DNA of 40,175 nt from Prevotella sp. (GTDB lineage: Bacteria; Bacteroidota; Bacteroidia; Bacteroidales; Bacteroidaceae), in NCBI GenBank assembly GCA_022779305.1, contig JALFSW010000043.1:1-40175 (forward strand). Direction: 5' to 3'. Each line of letters begins with the position of its first letter. Within the stretch, counting starts at the first letter, position 1. Of this stretch, positions 24,896-33,543 are shown piece after piece. The notes under the pieces were generated by a model. That model was given only the letters and a program-made list of their open reading frames with translations. It was not told the origin of the DNA and searched no databases. The translations under genes were made by a program, and so were the position numbers.

Positions 24896-25240
24896 TTATT
24901 TCACTTTATCAACGATAGCCTTGAATGCTTCAGGGTTATTCATTGCTAAATCAGCAAGCACCTTACGGTTGATTTCAATACCTGCCTTGTGCAAAGCACC
25001 CATCAATTGGCTGTAGCTCATATCATACAAACGAGCTGCAGCATTGATACGTTGAATCCAAAGCGCACGGAAATTGCGTTTTTTGTTCTTACGATCACGA
25101 TATGCATAAGTCAAACCTTTTTCATAGGTATTCTTTGCAACCGTCCATACATTCTTTCTAGCACCAAAATAACCTTTGGTCTTCTTTAAAATTCTTGTTC
25201 TTCTTGCTTTCGAAGCAACATGATTGACTGATCTTGGCAT
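24896..25240 (-). CDS. rplT: 50S ribosomal protein L20 (bL20)
   Basis: bL20 binds 23S rRNA early in large-subunit assembly. The 114-aa chain starts [20 protein letters not shown] and holds the basic helix [20 protein letters not shown] and [21 protein letters not shown]; the globular end carries [18 protein letters not shown]. Length and motifs are fully standard. It is the last gene of the infC-rpmI-rplT block, 36 bp after rpmI, with a terminator behind. In other bacteria L20 represses this operon by binding the messenger. Confidence 0.98.
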   Translation of the reverse strand: MPRSVNHVASKARRTRILKKTKGYFGARKNVWTVAKNTYEKGLTYAYRDRKNKKRNFRALWIQRINAAARLYDMSYSQLMGALHKAGIEINRKVLADLAMNNPEAFKAIVDKVK

Positions 25241-25276
25241 AGTTTTCTTTCCTTTTTAATGTTGTTTGACTAATGT

Positions 25277-25474
25277 TTAACGAAGATTAAGCAGGTCGCG
25301 TACCTGTTTCATGTTGCTACGGTCCACCAATGTTTGATGAACGAGGTTTCTCTTCTGTTTCTTTGTTTTCTTAGTCAAAATATGACTGTGGTAAGCGCGA
25401 TGACGCTTGATCTTACCTGAACCGGTGAAACTAAATCTTTTCTTTGCACCGGAATTTGTCTTCTGCTTTGGCAT
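25277..25474 (-). CDS. rpmI: 50S ribosomal protein L35 (bL35)
   Basis: The 65-aa basic protein starts [20 protein letters not shown] and continues [20 protein letters not shown], ending RDLLNL, the family pattern (TNSGAKKRF, KRxxAxxxHxLxxKxxK). It is part of the large ribosomal subunit. It lies between infC and rplT in the usual order. The 115-bp gap from infC contains a small GC-containing hairpin (CTTCC to GGAAG) but no clear promoter; it may be where L20 acts. Confidence 0.97.
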   Translation of the reverse strand: MPKQKTNSGAKKRFSFTGSGKIKRHRAYHSHILTKKTKKQKRNLVHQTLVDRSNMKQVRDLLNLR

Positions 25475-25589
25475 TTTTTTTAAATTTTAAAATTACTATT
25501 TATATTCATCTGTGGCAACGTATATACCAGGACGTTACGCACAGGTTTGATAAGTGTTACTTCCTCCGAAAAGGAAGAAATTCCTATCA

Positions 25590-26267
25590 TTATTCGCTTT
25601 GCAATTTACTAAGTGCGTCTGCACCATTCTTCGCATTATCAAACAAGCCACCAGCTTTTGTTTCGCTGTTTTTTGCTGCCTCGCTTTGCTTTGCAATACC
25701 TTCAGCCTCTTCCCTATCGCGACGTTGCTGGCTCTTTTTGGTTGCACCTGCTTTCTTTGGAGCAAGGTAGAGGAACATTTTCTTGCCTTCTAAGCGTGGC
25801 ATTTGCTCCACTTTTGCGAGTTCTTCCAAATCATTGGCAAAACGAAGGAGCAAAACTTCTCCTTGCTCTTTAAAGAGGATTGAACGTCCACGGAAGAATA
25901 CATATGCACGCACCTTGTTACCATCTTTTAGAAATTCTTGCGCATGTTTGAGCTTGAATTGATAATCATGTTCGTCTGTTTGAGGACCAAAACGAATTTC
26001 CTTGATATCCTGTTTTACCTGCTTTTGTTTCATCTCTTTTTGATGTTTCTTTTGCTGGTAAAGGAACTTTGAATAGTCGATGATACGACAAACAGGTGGT
26101 TGGGCATTAGGGGATATTTCAACAAGGTCTACGCCTGCTTTTTGAGCAAGGTCTAATGCTTTGCGGGTGGGCATTACTTCTGCGCCATCATCGCTTACCA
26201 CACGAACTTCCCGAGCATGAATTTGTTCATTCACTCGGTACTGTAACTTCATTTTGTCATTTTTCAT
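25590..26267 (-). CDS. infC: Translation initiation factor IF-3 with a C-terminal extension
   Basis: IF-3 binds the 30S subunit, prevents premature joining of 50S and checks the initiator tRNA. The N-domain begins at [15 protein letters not shown], followed by the linker region ([38 protein letters not shown]) and the C-domain ([32 protein letters not shown]), ending MFLYLAPKK near residue 172. Standard IF-3 stops about there; here 53 more residues, rich in K, E, A and Q, follow. The start used is ATG, not the rare ATT of many bacteria; Met6 is an alternative. The gene has its own promoter and begins the infC-rpmI-rplT operon. Confidence 0.96.
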   Translation of the reverse strand: MKNDKMKLQYRVNEQIHAREVRVVSDDGAEVMPTRKALDLAQKAGVDLVEISPNAQPPVCRIIDYSKFLYQQKKHQKEMKQKQVKQDIKEIRFGPQTDEHDYQFKLKHAQEFLKDGNKVRAYVFFRGRSILFKEQGEVLLLRFANDLEELAKVEQMPRLEGKKMFLYLAPKKAGATKKSQQRRDREEAEGIAKQSEAAKNSETKAGGLFDNAKNGADALSKLQSE

Positions 26268-26306
26268 TCAACTATATTAAATTGTTCTTGTCTTCTAAAA
26301 CGGCTG

Positions 26307-26338
26307 CAAAGATACTATTTTTCAGAGAATTAACCAAA
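26307..26338 (-). promoter_or_regulatory. infC promoter
   Basis: The minus strand reads TTTG (complement of 26335-26338), 20 bp, then TATCTTTG (complement of 26307-26314), an ideal match. It separates infC from the upstream thrS transcript. Confidence 0.75.
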
Positions 26339-26388
26339 TTTTTAGCATCAAAGTTTTACATAAAAACTATGCTTTCGACATTAAAAGC

Positions 26389-26440
26389 AAAAAAAACGAG
26401 CAAACCTCGCTACCTTTACGGGGGTTACTCGTCTCTTTTT
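26389..26440 (-). terminator. Terminator between thrS and infC
   Basis: ACGAG..AACC (26396-26406) pairs with GGTT.CTCGT (26423-26432). On the minus strand the stem is followed by a run of eight T (26389-26396), and on the + strand by CTCTTTTTTA. It begins about 20 bp after the thrS stop. Confidence 0.8.
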
Positions 26441-26454
26441 TATATATATTTGAT

Positions 26455-28404
26455 TTAATCTATTGCTTTGAGTTGTTCTGCCACCTCATCTTGTATGCGT
26501 TTCACAAAATCATTCACCGACATAGTAGCTTGTTCGCCACCACCTTGTTGTCGCATAGAAACAAGATTCTCGGCTGTTTCTTTCTCGCCAACGATCACCA
26601 TATAAGGTATGCGCTTCAGCTCGTTGTCGCGAATCTTTCGACCAATTTTTTCATTTCTGTCATCTACCAATGCACGTACACCACCACATTCCAATTGTTT
26701 CTTCACCTGCAGAGCATAGTCATTATACTTCTCAGAAATTGGAAGAATAGCAACCTGATCAGGTGTTAGCCACAATGGGAAATGACCAGCGGTGTGTTCT
26801 ATCAACACGGCTGTGAAACGCTCAAGTGAACCAAAAGGTGCACGGTGAATCATTACAGGTGTTTGCTTACTGTTGTCTTCTGCCGTATATTCCAACTTAA
26901 AACGATTAGGCAGGTTATAATCCACTTGAATTGTACCCAATTGCCAACGACGACCAATGGCGTCTTTCACCATAAAATCGAGCTTAGGACCATAGAATGC
27001 AGCCTCACCTATCTCAATTCTTGCATTCAAACCTTTTTCTGCACAAGCCTCTTTGATGGCATTTTCACTCTCGTTCCAAACTTCATCAGAACCGATATAT
27101 TTTTCTTTGTCGTTAGGATCACGGAGAGAGATTTGCGCTTCGTAGTTTTCAAAGCCAAAAGTTGTGAACACTTTTTGAATGATATCAATAACGTCTTCAA
27201 ACTCTTTCTTTACTTGTTCTGGACGAACAAAGATGTGAGCATCGTCTTGTGTGAAAGTACGCACACGTGTCAAACCATGCAGCTCACCGCTCTTCTCATA
27301 TCTAAAGACTGTTCCAAATTCGGCAATGCGCAGTGGCAAATCTTTGTATGAACGTGGCTTATGCGCATATATCTCGCAGTGGTGCGGACAGTTCATAGGT
27401 TTGAGCATGTATTCTTCGCCTTCTTCTGGTGTTTGGATCGGCTGGAAAGCATCTTTTCCATAATGCGCATAGTGACCCGATGTTACATAGAGGTTCTTAC
27501 CGCCAATTCCCGGAGTAATGACTTCTTGATAGTCATAAGGACGTTGCAATTTGCGGAGCGTCTCTTGCAGACGCAAACGAATTTGCGTTCCTTTGGGCAA
27601 CCAGATAGGCAAACCTTTACCAACACGATCCGAAAACATGAAGAGTTCCATTTCCTTACCTATTTTTCTATGGTCGCGCTTTTTTGCTTCTTCCAACATC
27701 AGCAAGTATTCGTCCATCATCTTCTTTTTTGGGAAGGTGATACCATAGATACGTGTCAATTGGTCGCTCTTCGCATCGCCACGCCAAAATGCACCAGCAA
27801 CACTCGTGAGCTTGATCGCCTTAATCGCACCTGTTGAAACAAGGTGAGGACCACGACACAAGTCTGTGAAATTACCTTGTGTATAGGTGGAAATCGTTCC
27901 ATCTTCAAGGTCTTCTACGATGTGTTCCACCTTATATTCCTGCCCGTCGGCTGTGAATTCTTTCACAGCGTCGGCTTTTGATATATCTCTTCTCACCACT
28001 TGCTCGTCTTTTTGAGCAAGCTCCTTCATCTTTGCTTCTATCTTTGGAAAGTCGTTTTCAGATATGGCTTGCCCATCAGCTGTTTGCACGTCATAGAAAA
28101 ATCCGTTTTCTATGGCTGGACCGAAACCAAACTGAATACCAGGGTAAAGCTCCTTCAATGCTTCTGCCAAAAGATGGGCAGATGTGTGCCAAAAAGTGTG
28201 CTTCCCTTCTTCGTCCTCAAACTTATAAAGCGCAATGGTTGCGTCTTCATTGATGGGTCTGTTTATTTCTGTTGTAACACCATTTATCCCGCAAGATACA
28301 ACGCTGCGAGCGAGAGCCGGTGAGATGCTCTCTGCGATTTGAAAGCCCGTTACGCCCTTTTCATATTCACGAACCGAACCATCGGGAAAAGTGATTTTAA
28401 CCAT
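26455..28404 (-). CDS. thrS: Threonine-tRNA ligase
   Basis: The enzyme charges tRNA-Thr and edits mischarged Ser. An upstream in-frame ATG at 28467 precedes the promoter, so the ATG at 28404 ([14 protein letters not shown]) is chosen, giving 649 aa. In order: TGS domain (about 1-60), editing domain with [16 protein letters not shown] and GPHLVSTG, class II core with [16 protein letters not shown] and [12 protein letters not shown], and the C-terminal anticodon domain ([14 protein letters not shown]). All expected residues, including the Zn-ligand Cys of the NCPHHC motif, are present. It is monocistronic or follows the TPR gene; the terminator at 26389-26440 isolates it from infC. Confidence 0.97.
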   Translation of the reverse strand: MVKITFPDGSVREYEKGVTGFQIAESISPALARSVVSCGINGVTTEINRPINEDATIALYKFEDEEGKHTFWHTSAHLLAEALKELYPGIQFGFGPAIENGFFYDVQTADGQAISENDFPKIEAKMKELAQKDEQVVRRDISKADAVKEFTADGQEYKVEHIVEDLEDGTISTYTQGNFTDLCRGPHLVSTGAIKAIKLTSVAGAFWRGDAKSDQLTRIYGITFPKKKMMDEYLLMLEEAKKRDHRKIGKEMELFMFSDRVGKGLPIWLPKGTQIRLRLQETLRKLQRPYDYQEVITPGIGGKNLYVTSGHYAHYGKDAFQPIQTPEEGEEYMLKPMNCPHHCEIYAHKPRSYKDLPLRIAEFGTVFRYEKSGELHGLTRVRTFTQDDAHIFVRPEQVKKEFEDVIDIIQKVFTTFGFENYEAQISLRDPNDKEKYIGSDEVWNESENAIKEACAEKGLNARIEIGEAAFYGPKLDFMVKDAIGRRWQLGTIQVDYNLPNRFKLEYTAEDNSKQTPVMIHRAPFGSLERFTAVLIEHTAGHFPLWLTPDQVAILPISEKYNDYALQVKKQLECGGVRALVDDRNEKIGRKIRDNELKRIPYMVIVGEKETAENLVSMRQQGGGEQATMSVNDFVKRIQDEVAEQLKAID

Positions 28405-28425
28405 AATACAACTTAGTTTATAGGG

Positions 28426-28433
28426 CAAAGATA
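28426..28433 (-). promoter_or_regulatory. thrS promoter (-7 element)
   Basis: The minus strand reads TATCTTTG, a TAnnTTTG match, ending 22 bp before the chosen ATG. The -33 position has only a weak TTG-like sequence. Confidence 0.6.
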
Positions 28434-28514
28434 CAAAATTATTGTGAGAACACAGAGGATTTAACACATCTTTTATGCTTTTTCTCCTAATAGCAAGAAA
28501 AACACATACCAGAT

Positions 28515-29141
28515 TTACTTGTTTTTCACTGTTTTTTGCATCAATAGTGTTTTTTTCGAGAGACTACTAAGGTTTAAAACGCTCTTATTAAGAACTTTCC
28601 GAGGCATTTGCTTCGGACGCTTATTCGACTTGATTTCTTGCGCCAATTCATTGGCTTCTTGGAATGTTGGCCACCTTTTTATAATATAATCTAACGCTCG
28701 CTGAGCACCCGAGAAATCATTTTGCATATAAAGACAATAAGCCTTATTATACCAAAGTTCGCGATTATCTGGATTGATTTGAGCGGCTTGTGTATAGGCG
28801 ACAAAGGCACTATCATACTTTTCTTCGCAAATACAAACCATTCCGTATAATTCAAAAATCTCTGAGACATAGGGTTGCAAAGCCAATGCCACTTTACAAT
28901 CTTCTTCTGCGCCTTTGTAGTCTTCTAAATGGTATTTCGACAATGCCATCAGATACCATGCCTCATAAAGATGGGGCTTTAAGGCCACTATCCGAGTAAA
29001 GATTTGCATCGATGCTACATAGTAACCTTGATCAAATGTGCGCTTCCCTTCTTCCATCATCTTTTTGATATTATACTGGGAGAACACGGGGAGCGACAAC
29101 ACCGACAAGAGAAGTATCAAGAGGCATCGATACATAGACAT
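28515..29141 (-). CDS. Exported TPR-repeat protein (208 aa)
   Basis: A signal peptide (1-22, LPVFSQ) leads into three to four tetratricopeptide repeats (about 30-168: [80 protein letters not shown]). A basic, Ser/Leu/Lys-rich tail ([20 protein letters not shown]) ends it. TPRs mediate protein contacts, probably in the periplasm or on the outer membrane. In other Bacteroidales a much longer TPR gene often occupies this place between def and thrS; this copy may be a shortened form, with the tail possibly a remnant. It starts 3 bp after def, so the two are cotranscribed. Confidence 0.8.
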   Translation of the reverse strand: MSMYRCLLILLLSVLSLPVFSQYNIKKMMEEGKRTFDQGYYVASMQIFTRIVALKPHLYEAWYLMALSKYHLEDYKGAEEDCKVALALQPYVSEIFELYGMVCICEEKYDSAFVAYTQAAQINPDNRELWYNKAYCLYMQNDFSGAQRALDYIIKRWPTFQEANELAQEIKSNKRPKQMPRKVLNKSVLNLSSLSKKTLLMQKTVKNK

Positions 29142-29144
29142 ACC

Positions 29145-29705
29145 TTATTTCATTGCCGCTTTCACCCTATACCGACATTGGAACCGTCCACTTGAGAGCT
29201 CTTTTAGCTTTTTTGCAATCATTTGCTTGCGAAAGGGTGAAATGTGGTCAGTGAAAACCTTACCATCAATGTGGTCGAATTCATGCTGAATGACGCGCGC
29301 CAAATAGCCTTCTATCCATTCATCGTGTGCCACCAAATTTTCATCTACATATTTCACATGGATGCGCGTAGGACGCTTTACCTTCTCATGAATACCAGGA
29401 AGTGACAAACAACCCTCTTCCATTGTTTCGGTCTCGCTGTCATCCACCTCCAAGATGTGTCCATTGATGAATGCGTGGCGAAAACCTTTGTACTCAGGAT
29501 AATGTTCTGAAATTACATCAAGATCAATAACAACAAGGCGAATGGCTTTACCGATTTGTGGAGCTGCCAAACCTATTCCATCACATTCCGTACAGGTTTC
29601 AAACATATCATTGATCAATTCCTTTAAATTCGGATAATCCAAAGGAATGTCTTCTGCCACTTTGCGCAATACGGGTTGCCCAAACGTATAAACTGGTAAT
29701 ATCAT
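29145..29705 (-). CDS. def: Peptide deformylase
   Basis: This metalloenzyme removes the N-formyl group from nascent proteins. All three signature motifs are present in the 186-aa chain: GIGLAAPQIG (43-52), EEGCLSLPG (metal ligand C99) and the helix QHEFDHIDG (ligands H141 and H145, catalytic E142). The N-terminus MILPVYTFGQPVLRKVAED is the typical Bacteroidetes form. Upstream lies the CTAG array rather than a recognisable promoter. Downstream it is 3 bp from the TPR gene. Confidence 0.96.
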   Translation of the reverse strand: MILPVYTFGQPVLRKVAEDIPLDYPNLKELINDMFETCTECDGIGLAAPQIGKAIRLVVIDLDVISEHYPEYKGFRHAFINGHILEVDDSETETMEEGCLSLPGIHEKVKRPTRIHVKYVDENLVAHDEWIEGYLARVIQHEFDHIDGKVFTDHISPFRKQMIAKKLKELSSGRFQCRYRVKAAMK

Positions 29706-29763
29706 TTTAATCTTTTCTTGTCTACGTTTTTATTTATTCATTGAAGAATAATGTTAAGTAATA

Positions 29764-29908
29764 CTAGAGAGCCTAGGTGTTCTAGGTTTCCTAGGGATTC
29801 CTAGGGAGTTCTAGTTTTTCTAAGTTTTCCTAGGGAGTCCTAGATTGCCTAGGGAATCCTAGATTGCCTAGGATGCCTAGATTACCTAGATAGAACTAGG
29901 AAAACTAA
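29764..29908. repeat. CTAG array: 14 CTAG + 2 CTAA at 9-10 bp spacing
   Basis: CTAG starts at 29764, 29773, 29782, 29791, 29801, 29811, 29830, 29840, 29849, 29859, 29868, 29877, 29886 and 29896; the related CTAA starts at 29820 and 29905, exactly where the period predicts. Every step is 9 or 10 bp. Most units read CCTAGG or CCTAGA with a 3-5 bp spacer such as GATT, GAGT or ATTG. CTAG is palindromic and scarce in many bacterial genomes, so such density is striking. It lies between ruvX and def, where I find no promoter. It is not a CRISPR: units are too short and there are no spacers. Confidence 0.95.
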
Positions 29909-29924
29909 ATAAGCTCTATCATCC

Positions 29925-30347
29925 TCAAAGTGCCCGCTTTGATTGCATATAATCTTGCAAGATGATTGTAGCCGAAATTTCATCGACTAATCCTTTGTTT
30001 TCTCGCCTTGCTTTCTTTTTCACTCCACTTGCTAACAATGCTTGTTGTGCAAGCGAAGATGTAAACCTTTCATCGTAGTACTCAATAGGAATCTGTGGCA
30101 CTGCCTTTCGCCAACGATTGACAAAATTCTCCACACGCGGAAGATTTTCACTGGGCTTTCCATTCAATTGTGTGGGTTTGCCCACTACGATGCGTTCTAC
30201 ATCCTCTTTTTGAACGTATGCTCTCAAAAAATCGAACAAGTCGGATGTGACAACTGTTACCAATCCGTTGGCTATGATTTGCAACGGATCAGTAACCGCT
30301 ATCCCTGTTCTTTTCTTTCCGTAGTCTACTGAAAGTATCCTACCCAT
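29925..30347 (-). CDS. ruvX: Putative Holliday junction resolvase / pre-16S rRNA nuclease (YqgF)
   Basis: YqgF proteins have an RNase H-like fold and are thought to process the 5' end of pre-16S rRNA. The start is the ATG at 30347 (MGRILSVDYGKKRTGIAVTD), which overlaps the stop of the SPOR gene by one base (TAATG); the upstream in-frame ATG at 30365 would overlap more. Motifs: VDYGKKRTG, RIVVGKPTQLNGKPSE, YDERFTSSLAQ and KGLVDEISATIILQDY, all expected of a 140-aa family member. It is followed by the CTAG array and then def. Confidence 0.93.
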   Translation of the reverse strand: MGRILSVDYGKKRTGIAVTDPLQIIANGLVTVVTSDLFDFLRAYVQKEDVERIVVGKPTQLNGKPSENLPRVENFVNRWRKAVPQIPIEYYDERFTSSLAQQALLASGVKKKARRENKGLVDEISATIILQDYMQSKRAL

Positions 30348-30832
30348 TATTGAAAGAGCAACCAAGCATCTGGAAACTGTGCACGCAACTGATTGCGGCT
30401 TTGCACAGCTGATGCTTTATCATTGTGTGTCGAAGCAATGACACGATACATATTTCTTTCAGAATTATACGCAATTTGTGACTGATAACCAGCATTTTGC
30501 AAACGTTGCTTTAAACCATCAGCATTTGCTTTCACGCCAAACGAGCCAACCACAACACTGAAAGTCTTCAACCCTGCACCATCAACAACAGAGACGTTCT
30601 CACGACGAACGGGTTCGTTTTCATAATTGTTATAAACAGGTGTTTCTGTAACAGGTTCAACTTCAGGTGTAACGCTCATCTTTTCTTCATTGTTTTCATT
30701 GCCACCATAAATCGTTGTCTCTTGTGCCTTTGCCTTTTCATAAGCTTTTTTATAAGCACTTTCCTTTGACTTACAACCTGTGAAAACCATTGCAACGCAG
30801 AGTGCTGCACCTAAGAACGTTAGTTTCTTCAT
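30347..30832 (-). CDS. SPOR-domain lipoprotein
   Basis: The 161-aa protein has a lipoprotein signal peptide with the lipobox VFTGC (Cys20), a charged linker with Glu and Asn runs, and a SPOR domain at about 90-161 (KTFSVVVGSFGVKANADGLKQRL...YRVIASTHNDKASAVQSRNQL). SPOR domains bind denuded peptidoglycan at division sites. It is translationally coupled to ruvX through the TAATG overlap. A weak promoter, TAACTTCG on the minus strand (complement of 30874-30881), lies about 42 bp upstream. Confidence 0.88.
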   Translation of the reverse strand: MKKLTFLGAALCVAMVFTGCKSKESAYKKAYEKAKAQETTIYGGNENNEEKMSVTPEVEPVTETPVYNNYENEPVRRENVSVVDGAGLKTFSVVVGSFGVKANADGLKQRLQNAGYQSQIAYNSERNMYRVIASTHNDKASAVQSRNQLRAQFPDAWLLFQ

Positions 30833-30997
30833 ATTATCTAAATCTAATTGTTTGTTTTTAGTTTTTTATTGTGCGAAGTTACAAAATAAGCCGTTAATTA
30901 CGAAATTCGTCCCACATAAAGATTGTTAAATAGACGATTTATAAGATTTTTAACATAAAAAAGTATTGCCAAATGACCATTTTTGAAAAGATTGTCG

Positions 30998-31005
30998 TAT
31001 ATTTG
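30998..31005 (+). promoter_or_regulatory. Promoter of the YtxH-holin operon (-7 element)
   Basis: TATATTTG is an exact TAnnTTTG match, 46 bp before the ATG at 31052. No TTG sits at the usual 19-21 bp, which could mean an activator or alternative sigma factor. Confidence 0.55.
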
Positions 31006-31051
31006 CGAGTGATAACAGTTATATGACAACATTAAAAGTAAAACAACAATT

Positions 31052-31267
31052 ATGAAAGCATTAGGTTATATTAGCGCATTTTTGGGTGGTGCACTTGCTG
31101 GCGCAGCATTAGGTCTTTTGGTTGCTCCCGAAAAAGGAACAGACACACGTTCTAAAATTGCAAACGCAGTAGACGATTTCTGCAAAAAACACGATATCAA
31201 ACTCAGTCGCAAAGAAGCCGACGAATTTGTTGACGATATCGAAGACGCTACTGCAGATGAAGTTTAA
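31052..31267 (+). CDS. YtxH-domain small membrane protein
   Basis: The 71-aa product starts MKALGYISAFLGGALAGAAL, one glycine/alanine-rich membrane helix, then GLLVAPEKGTDTRSKI, the YtxH signature, and a short acidic, probably helical tail (EADEFVDDIEDATADE). YtxH proteins are general-stress-linked membrane proteins of unknown mechanism. It starts a three-gene run with a PF07332-like holin protein and a basic protein, 12 bp apart at each step. This set recurs in Bacteroidetes as an envelope-stress operon. Confidence 0.88.
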   Translation: MKALGYISAFLGGALAGAALGLLVAPEKGTDTRSKIANAVDDFCKKHDIKLSRKEADEFVDDIEDATADEV

Positions 31268-31279
31268 AAAGCATATTAT

Positions 31280-31633
31280 ATGTTTTCCAACGACAACAAC
31301 GTAGAAACCATTGCCCAACTCATAGAGGCGGTTAAACACTATGTCGGACTTCAAAAGGAATACATAAAATTAGATGTTATTGAGAAGGTTGTGCGCTTGC
31401 TTACGGCAATGGCTCTCATAGGTATATTCGTAGGCTTGCTCACACTTTCCCTCATCTATGTATCCTTTTCTGCTGCCCATGCCCTGCAAACAGTTGTGGG
31501 TTCACTCGTGTGGGGCTACCTAATTGTGGGAGGAGCATATTTCGCTCTTCTATTACTTTTCATTGTTTTCCGCCATCGCCTTATTGAGCGTCCGCTCGTA
31601 AGATTTTTGGCAAATCTTTTAATGTCGAAATAA
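31280..31633 (+). CDS. Phage-holin-superfamily (PF07332-like) membrane protein
   Basis: The 117-aa protein has an N-terminal amphipathic segment (LIEAVKHYVGLQKEYIKLDVIEKV) and two long hydrophobic helices (ALIGIFVGLLTLSLIYVSF and WGYLIVGGAYFALLLLFIVF) ending in a basic patch (RHRLIERPLVRFLANLL). Despite the holin family name, this chromosomal form is not linked to phage lysis. No phage genes are nearby. It lies in a stress-type operon with YtxH and probably shapes or senses the inner membrane; that role is inferred. Confidence 0.8.
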   Translation: MFSNDNNVETIAQLIEAVKHYVGLQKEYIKLDVIEKVVRLLTAMALIGIFVGLLTLSLIYVSFSAAHALQTVVGSLVWGYLIVGGAYFALLLLFIVFRHRLIERPLVRFLANLLMSK

Positions 31634-31644
31634 TCCGCAATACA

Positions 31645-31938
31645 ATGCACGCTTCAGAACTTCAAAACTCAACTCCATATAGTACATTGGACGAAATTCG
31701 TTTGCGCAAGGCTCAATTGCACACAGAAATCCTCAAAGACGAAAATCGGATAGGTTCGCTTTGGAAACATTTGTTTCATAAACCCAAAGCAGAAACCAAC
31801 CCAAATGAACGTTTCGTCAATTTAATGAAATCGGGAATGGGGGTCATTGATGGTCTCATTTTGGGTTGGAAACTTTATAAAAGATTTGGTGGAAGAACTG
31901 AAAACTTTAACCTTTTTGGGCGAAAAAAGAAACGCTAA
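31645..31938 (+). CDS. Basic protein of the YtxH-holin operon, unknown function
   Basis: I do not recognise a domain with confidence. The 97-aa product has a helical N-terminus (YSTLDEIRLRKAQLHTEILKD), a hydrophobic segment (SGMGVIDGLILGWKLYKRF) that may be membrane-associated, and a basic end (NLFGRKKKR). It follows the holin-like gene by 11 bp and closes the operon. Proteins of this size and position are seen after YtxH and holin-like genes in related genomes. Confidence 0.7.
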   Translation: MHASELQNSTPYSTLDEIRLRKAQLHTEILKDENRIGSLWKHLFHKPKAETNPNERFVNLMKSGMGVIDGLILGWKLYKRFGGRTENFNLFGRKKKR

Positions 31939-32100
31939 AATTTCACATCTCCTACACTCACAGCACAGCTGAACCTCAGTTGCACTTCAAATGAGGCTCA
32001 GTCAGGCGGCAAATGAAATTTAGTTGCAACGCAAGTATACAACAAACAATAAATCACTGAATATCAAAGAATTAAAAACCGATATTTCTTTAGTAAGATT

Positions 32101-33534
32101 TTACCAAATCGAGGACTTTTGAAAATAGCGTGAAAAATACAAACCTACGAAAGTAAGTACACCATTAAGCATAAGGATTTCATAACCAAATTTGTATTGC
32201 CAAACGTGAAAAGTGAAAGTGTCAATTGCTAAACAAAGCAAAGGAGCAACCAAGGCAATATAAGGAACCAAGGTATCGGCAACATTTTTTTTGGTGAACA
32301 AGCCATAAGCAAAAAGTCCCAATAAAGGACCATAGGTGTAGGAAGAAATAAGATAAATAGCATCTATCAAACTCGTGGAATTGAGTGTACGAAAAAGAAG
32401 AATGAAAAGTACGAAAAACAAGGCGATGAGAAGATGACTACGCTTTCTTAAGGTCTCATCATCAGGTGCTTCTCGGATATCAACACAATAGCTTGTGGTC
32501 AATGATGTCAGGGCAGAATCTGCACTTGAAAAGCAAGCTGCCATCACACCTATCGTGAAACACACCACCACGCCTTGCCCCAACATACCACCCGCAACAG
32601 GCAATAACATTAATTCATCGGGCGACGCAGGCAAAGACAACCCCATTTTTTGACTATACTGAAGCAACAAAACGCCTAAACCCAAGAATAGAAGATTGGC
32701 AGGAAGGAACGCCATTCCATAGGTACACATATCTTTTTGTGCATCACGCAATGACTTGCAAGTGAGGTTTTTTTGCATCATATCTTGATCAAGCCCCGTC
32801 ATAACAATCACAATAAAAATTCCACTGAAGAATTGTTTCCAAAAATTTTGCTTTGAAACCCAGTCGTTCCATACAAATATTTGCGAATGGGCATCATGCG
32901 AAACAGCCCTAAAAGCCTGCAAGGGACTCATTTCCAAGCCCTGCATCACTTCATAACATATTAAACCAAGGGCTAAAAAAAGGCACAAAGTTTGAAAAGT
33001 ATCAGTGAAAACGAGCGTCTTGATACCTCCCTGACGTGTGTAGAGCCATACCAAGGCAACCATCAGAAAAACAGTCAGAAAAAAAGGAACTCCATAGGCA
33101 TCAAAAACAAAGCGTTGAAGAATGAGACAAACAACATAAAAGCGCACTGCCGAACTCATCATTTTCGACAAGAGAAAAAAGGCGGCTCCTGTTTTGTGGC
33201 TGCGTCGTCCGAAACGCGTACGAAGATAAGAATAAATGGAGGTAAGATTGAGTCGATAATAAAGCGGAAGAAGCAAAAAAGCTACTAAAAAATAGCCCAC
33301 TATGAAGCCCATACACGTTTGAGCATAAGCCATATTTTGCCCAATAACCATCCCCGGAACGCTCACAAAAGTTACGCCAGAAATGCTTGCACCAATCATT
33401 CCGAAAGCCACAAGATACCAGGGAGATTGTCGATTTCCACGAAAAAAAGTGGCATTATTCCCCCGCCCCACAGCCCATCTACTGAAAAGAAACAAGACGA
33501 TAAAATAACAAAAGATGGTTAGAAGGATGATCAT
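32101..33534 (-). CDS. Sodium:solute symporter (SSS family), possibly pantothenate uptake
   Basis: The 477-aa polytopic protein has about 13 hydrophobic helices. SSS signatures are visible: SPWYLVAFGMIGASISGVTFVSVPG near the N-terminus, LRTRFGRRSHKTGA, GGIKTLVFTDTFQ, GLDQDMMQKNLTCKSLRDAQ and GVMAACFSSADSALTSLTTSY. The family includes PanF, the Na+/pantothenate symporter, as well as sialate, proline and sugar carriers. The gene lies 9 bp downstream of pantothenate kinase on the same strand, which favours pantothenate as the substrate but does not prove it. Confidence 0.85.
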   Translation of the reverse strand: MIILLTIFCYFIVLFLFSRWAVGRGNNATFFRGNRQSPWYLVAFGMIGASISGVTFVSVPGMVIGQNMAYAQTCMGFIVGYFLVAFLLLPLYYRLNLTSIYSYLRTRFGRRSHKTGAAFFLLSKMMSSAVRFYVVCLILQRFVFDAYGVPFFLTVFLMVALVWLYTRQGGIKTLVFTDTFQTLCLFLALGLICYEVMQGLEMSPLQAFRAVSHDAHSQIFVWNDWVSKQNFWKQFFSGIFIVIVMTGLDQDMMQKNLTCKSLRDAQKDMCTYGMAFLPANLLFLGLGVLLLQYSQKMGLSLPASPDELMLLPVAGGMLGQGVVVCFTIGVMAACFSSADSALTSLTTSYCVDIREAPDDETLRKRSHLLIALFFVLFILLFRTLNSTSLIDAIYLISSYTYGPLLGLFAYGLFTKKNVADTLVPYIALVAPLLCLAIDTFTFHVWQYKFGYEILMLNGVLTFVGLYFSRYFQKSSIW

Positions 33535-33543
33535 AAATAACTG

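Noticed and set aside
28405..28467. N-terminal extension of thrS from the ATG at 28467
   Set aside because: The extra 21 residues lie over the promoter -7 element (28426-28433), and the TGS domain begins at the ATG 28404.
29764..29908. CTAG array as a CRISPR array
   Set aside because: Units are 9-10 bp, there are no spacers of about 30 bp and no cas genes nearby.
31280..31633. Holin-like gene as a prophage marker
   Set aside because: The family occurs in chromosomal stress operons; no lysin, capsid, integrase or other phage gene is present.
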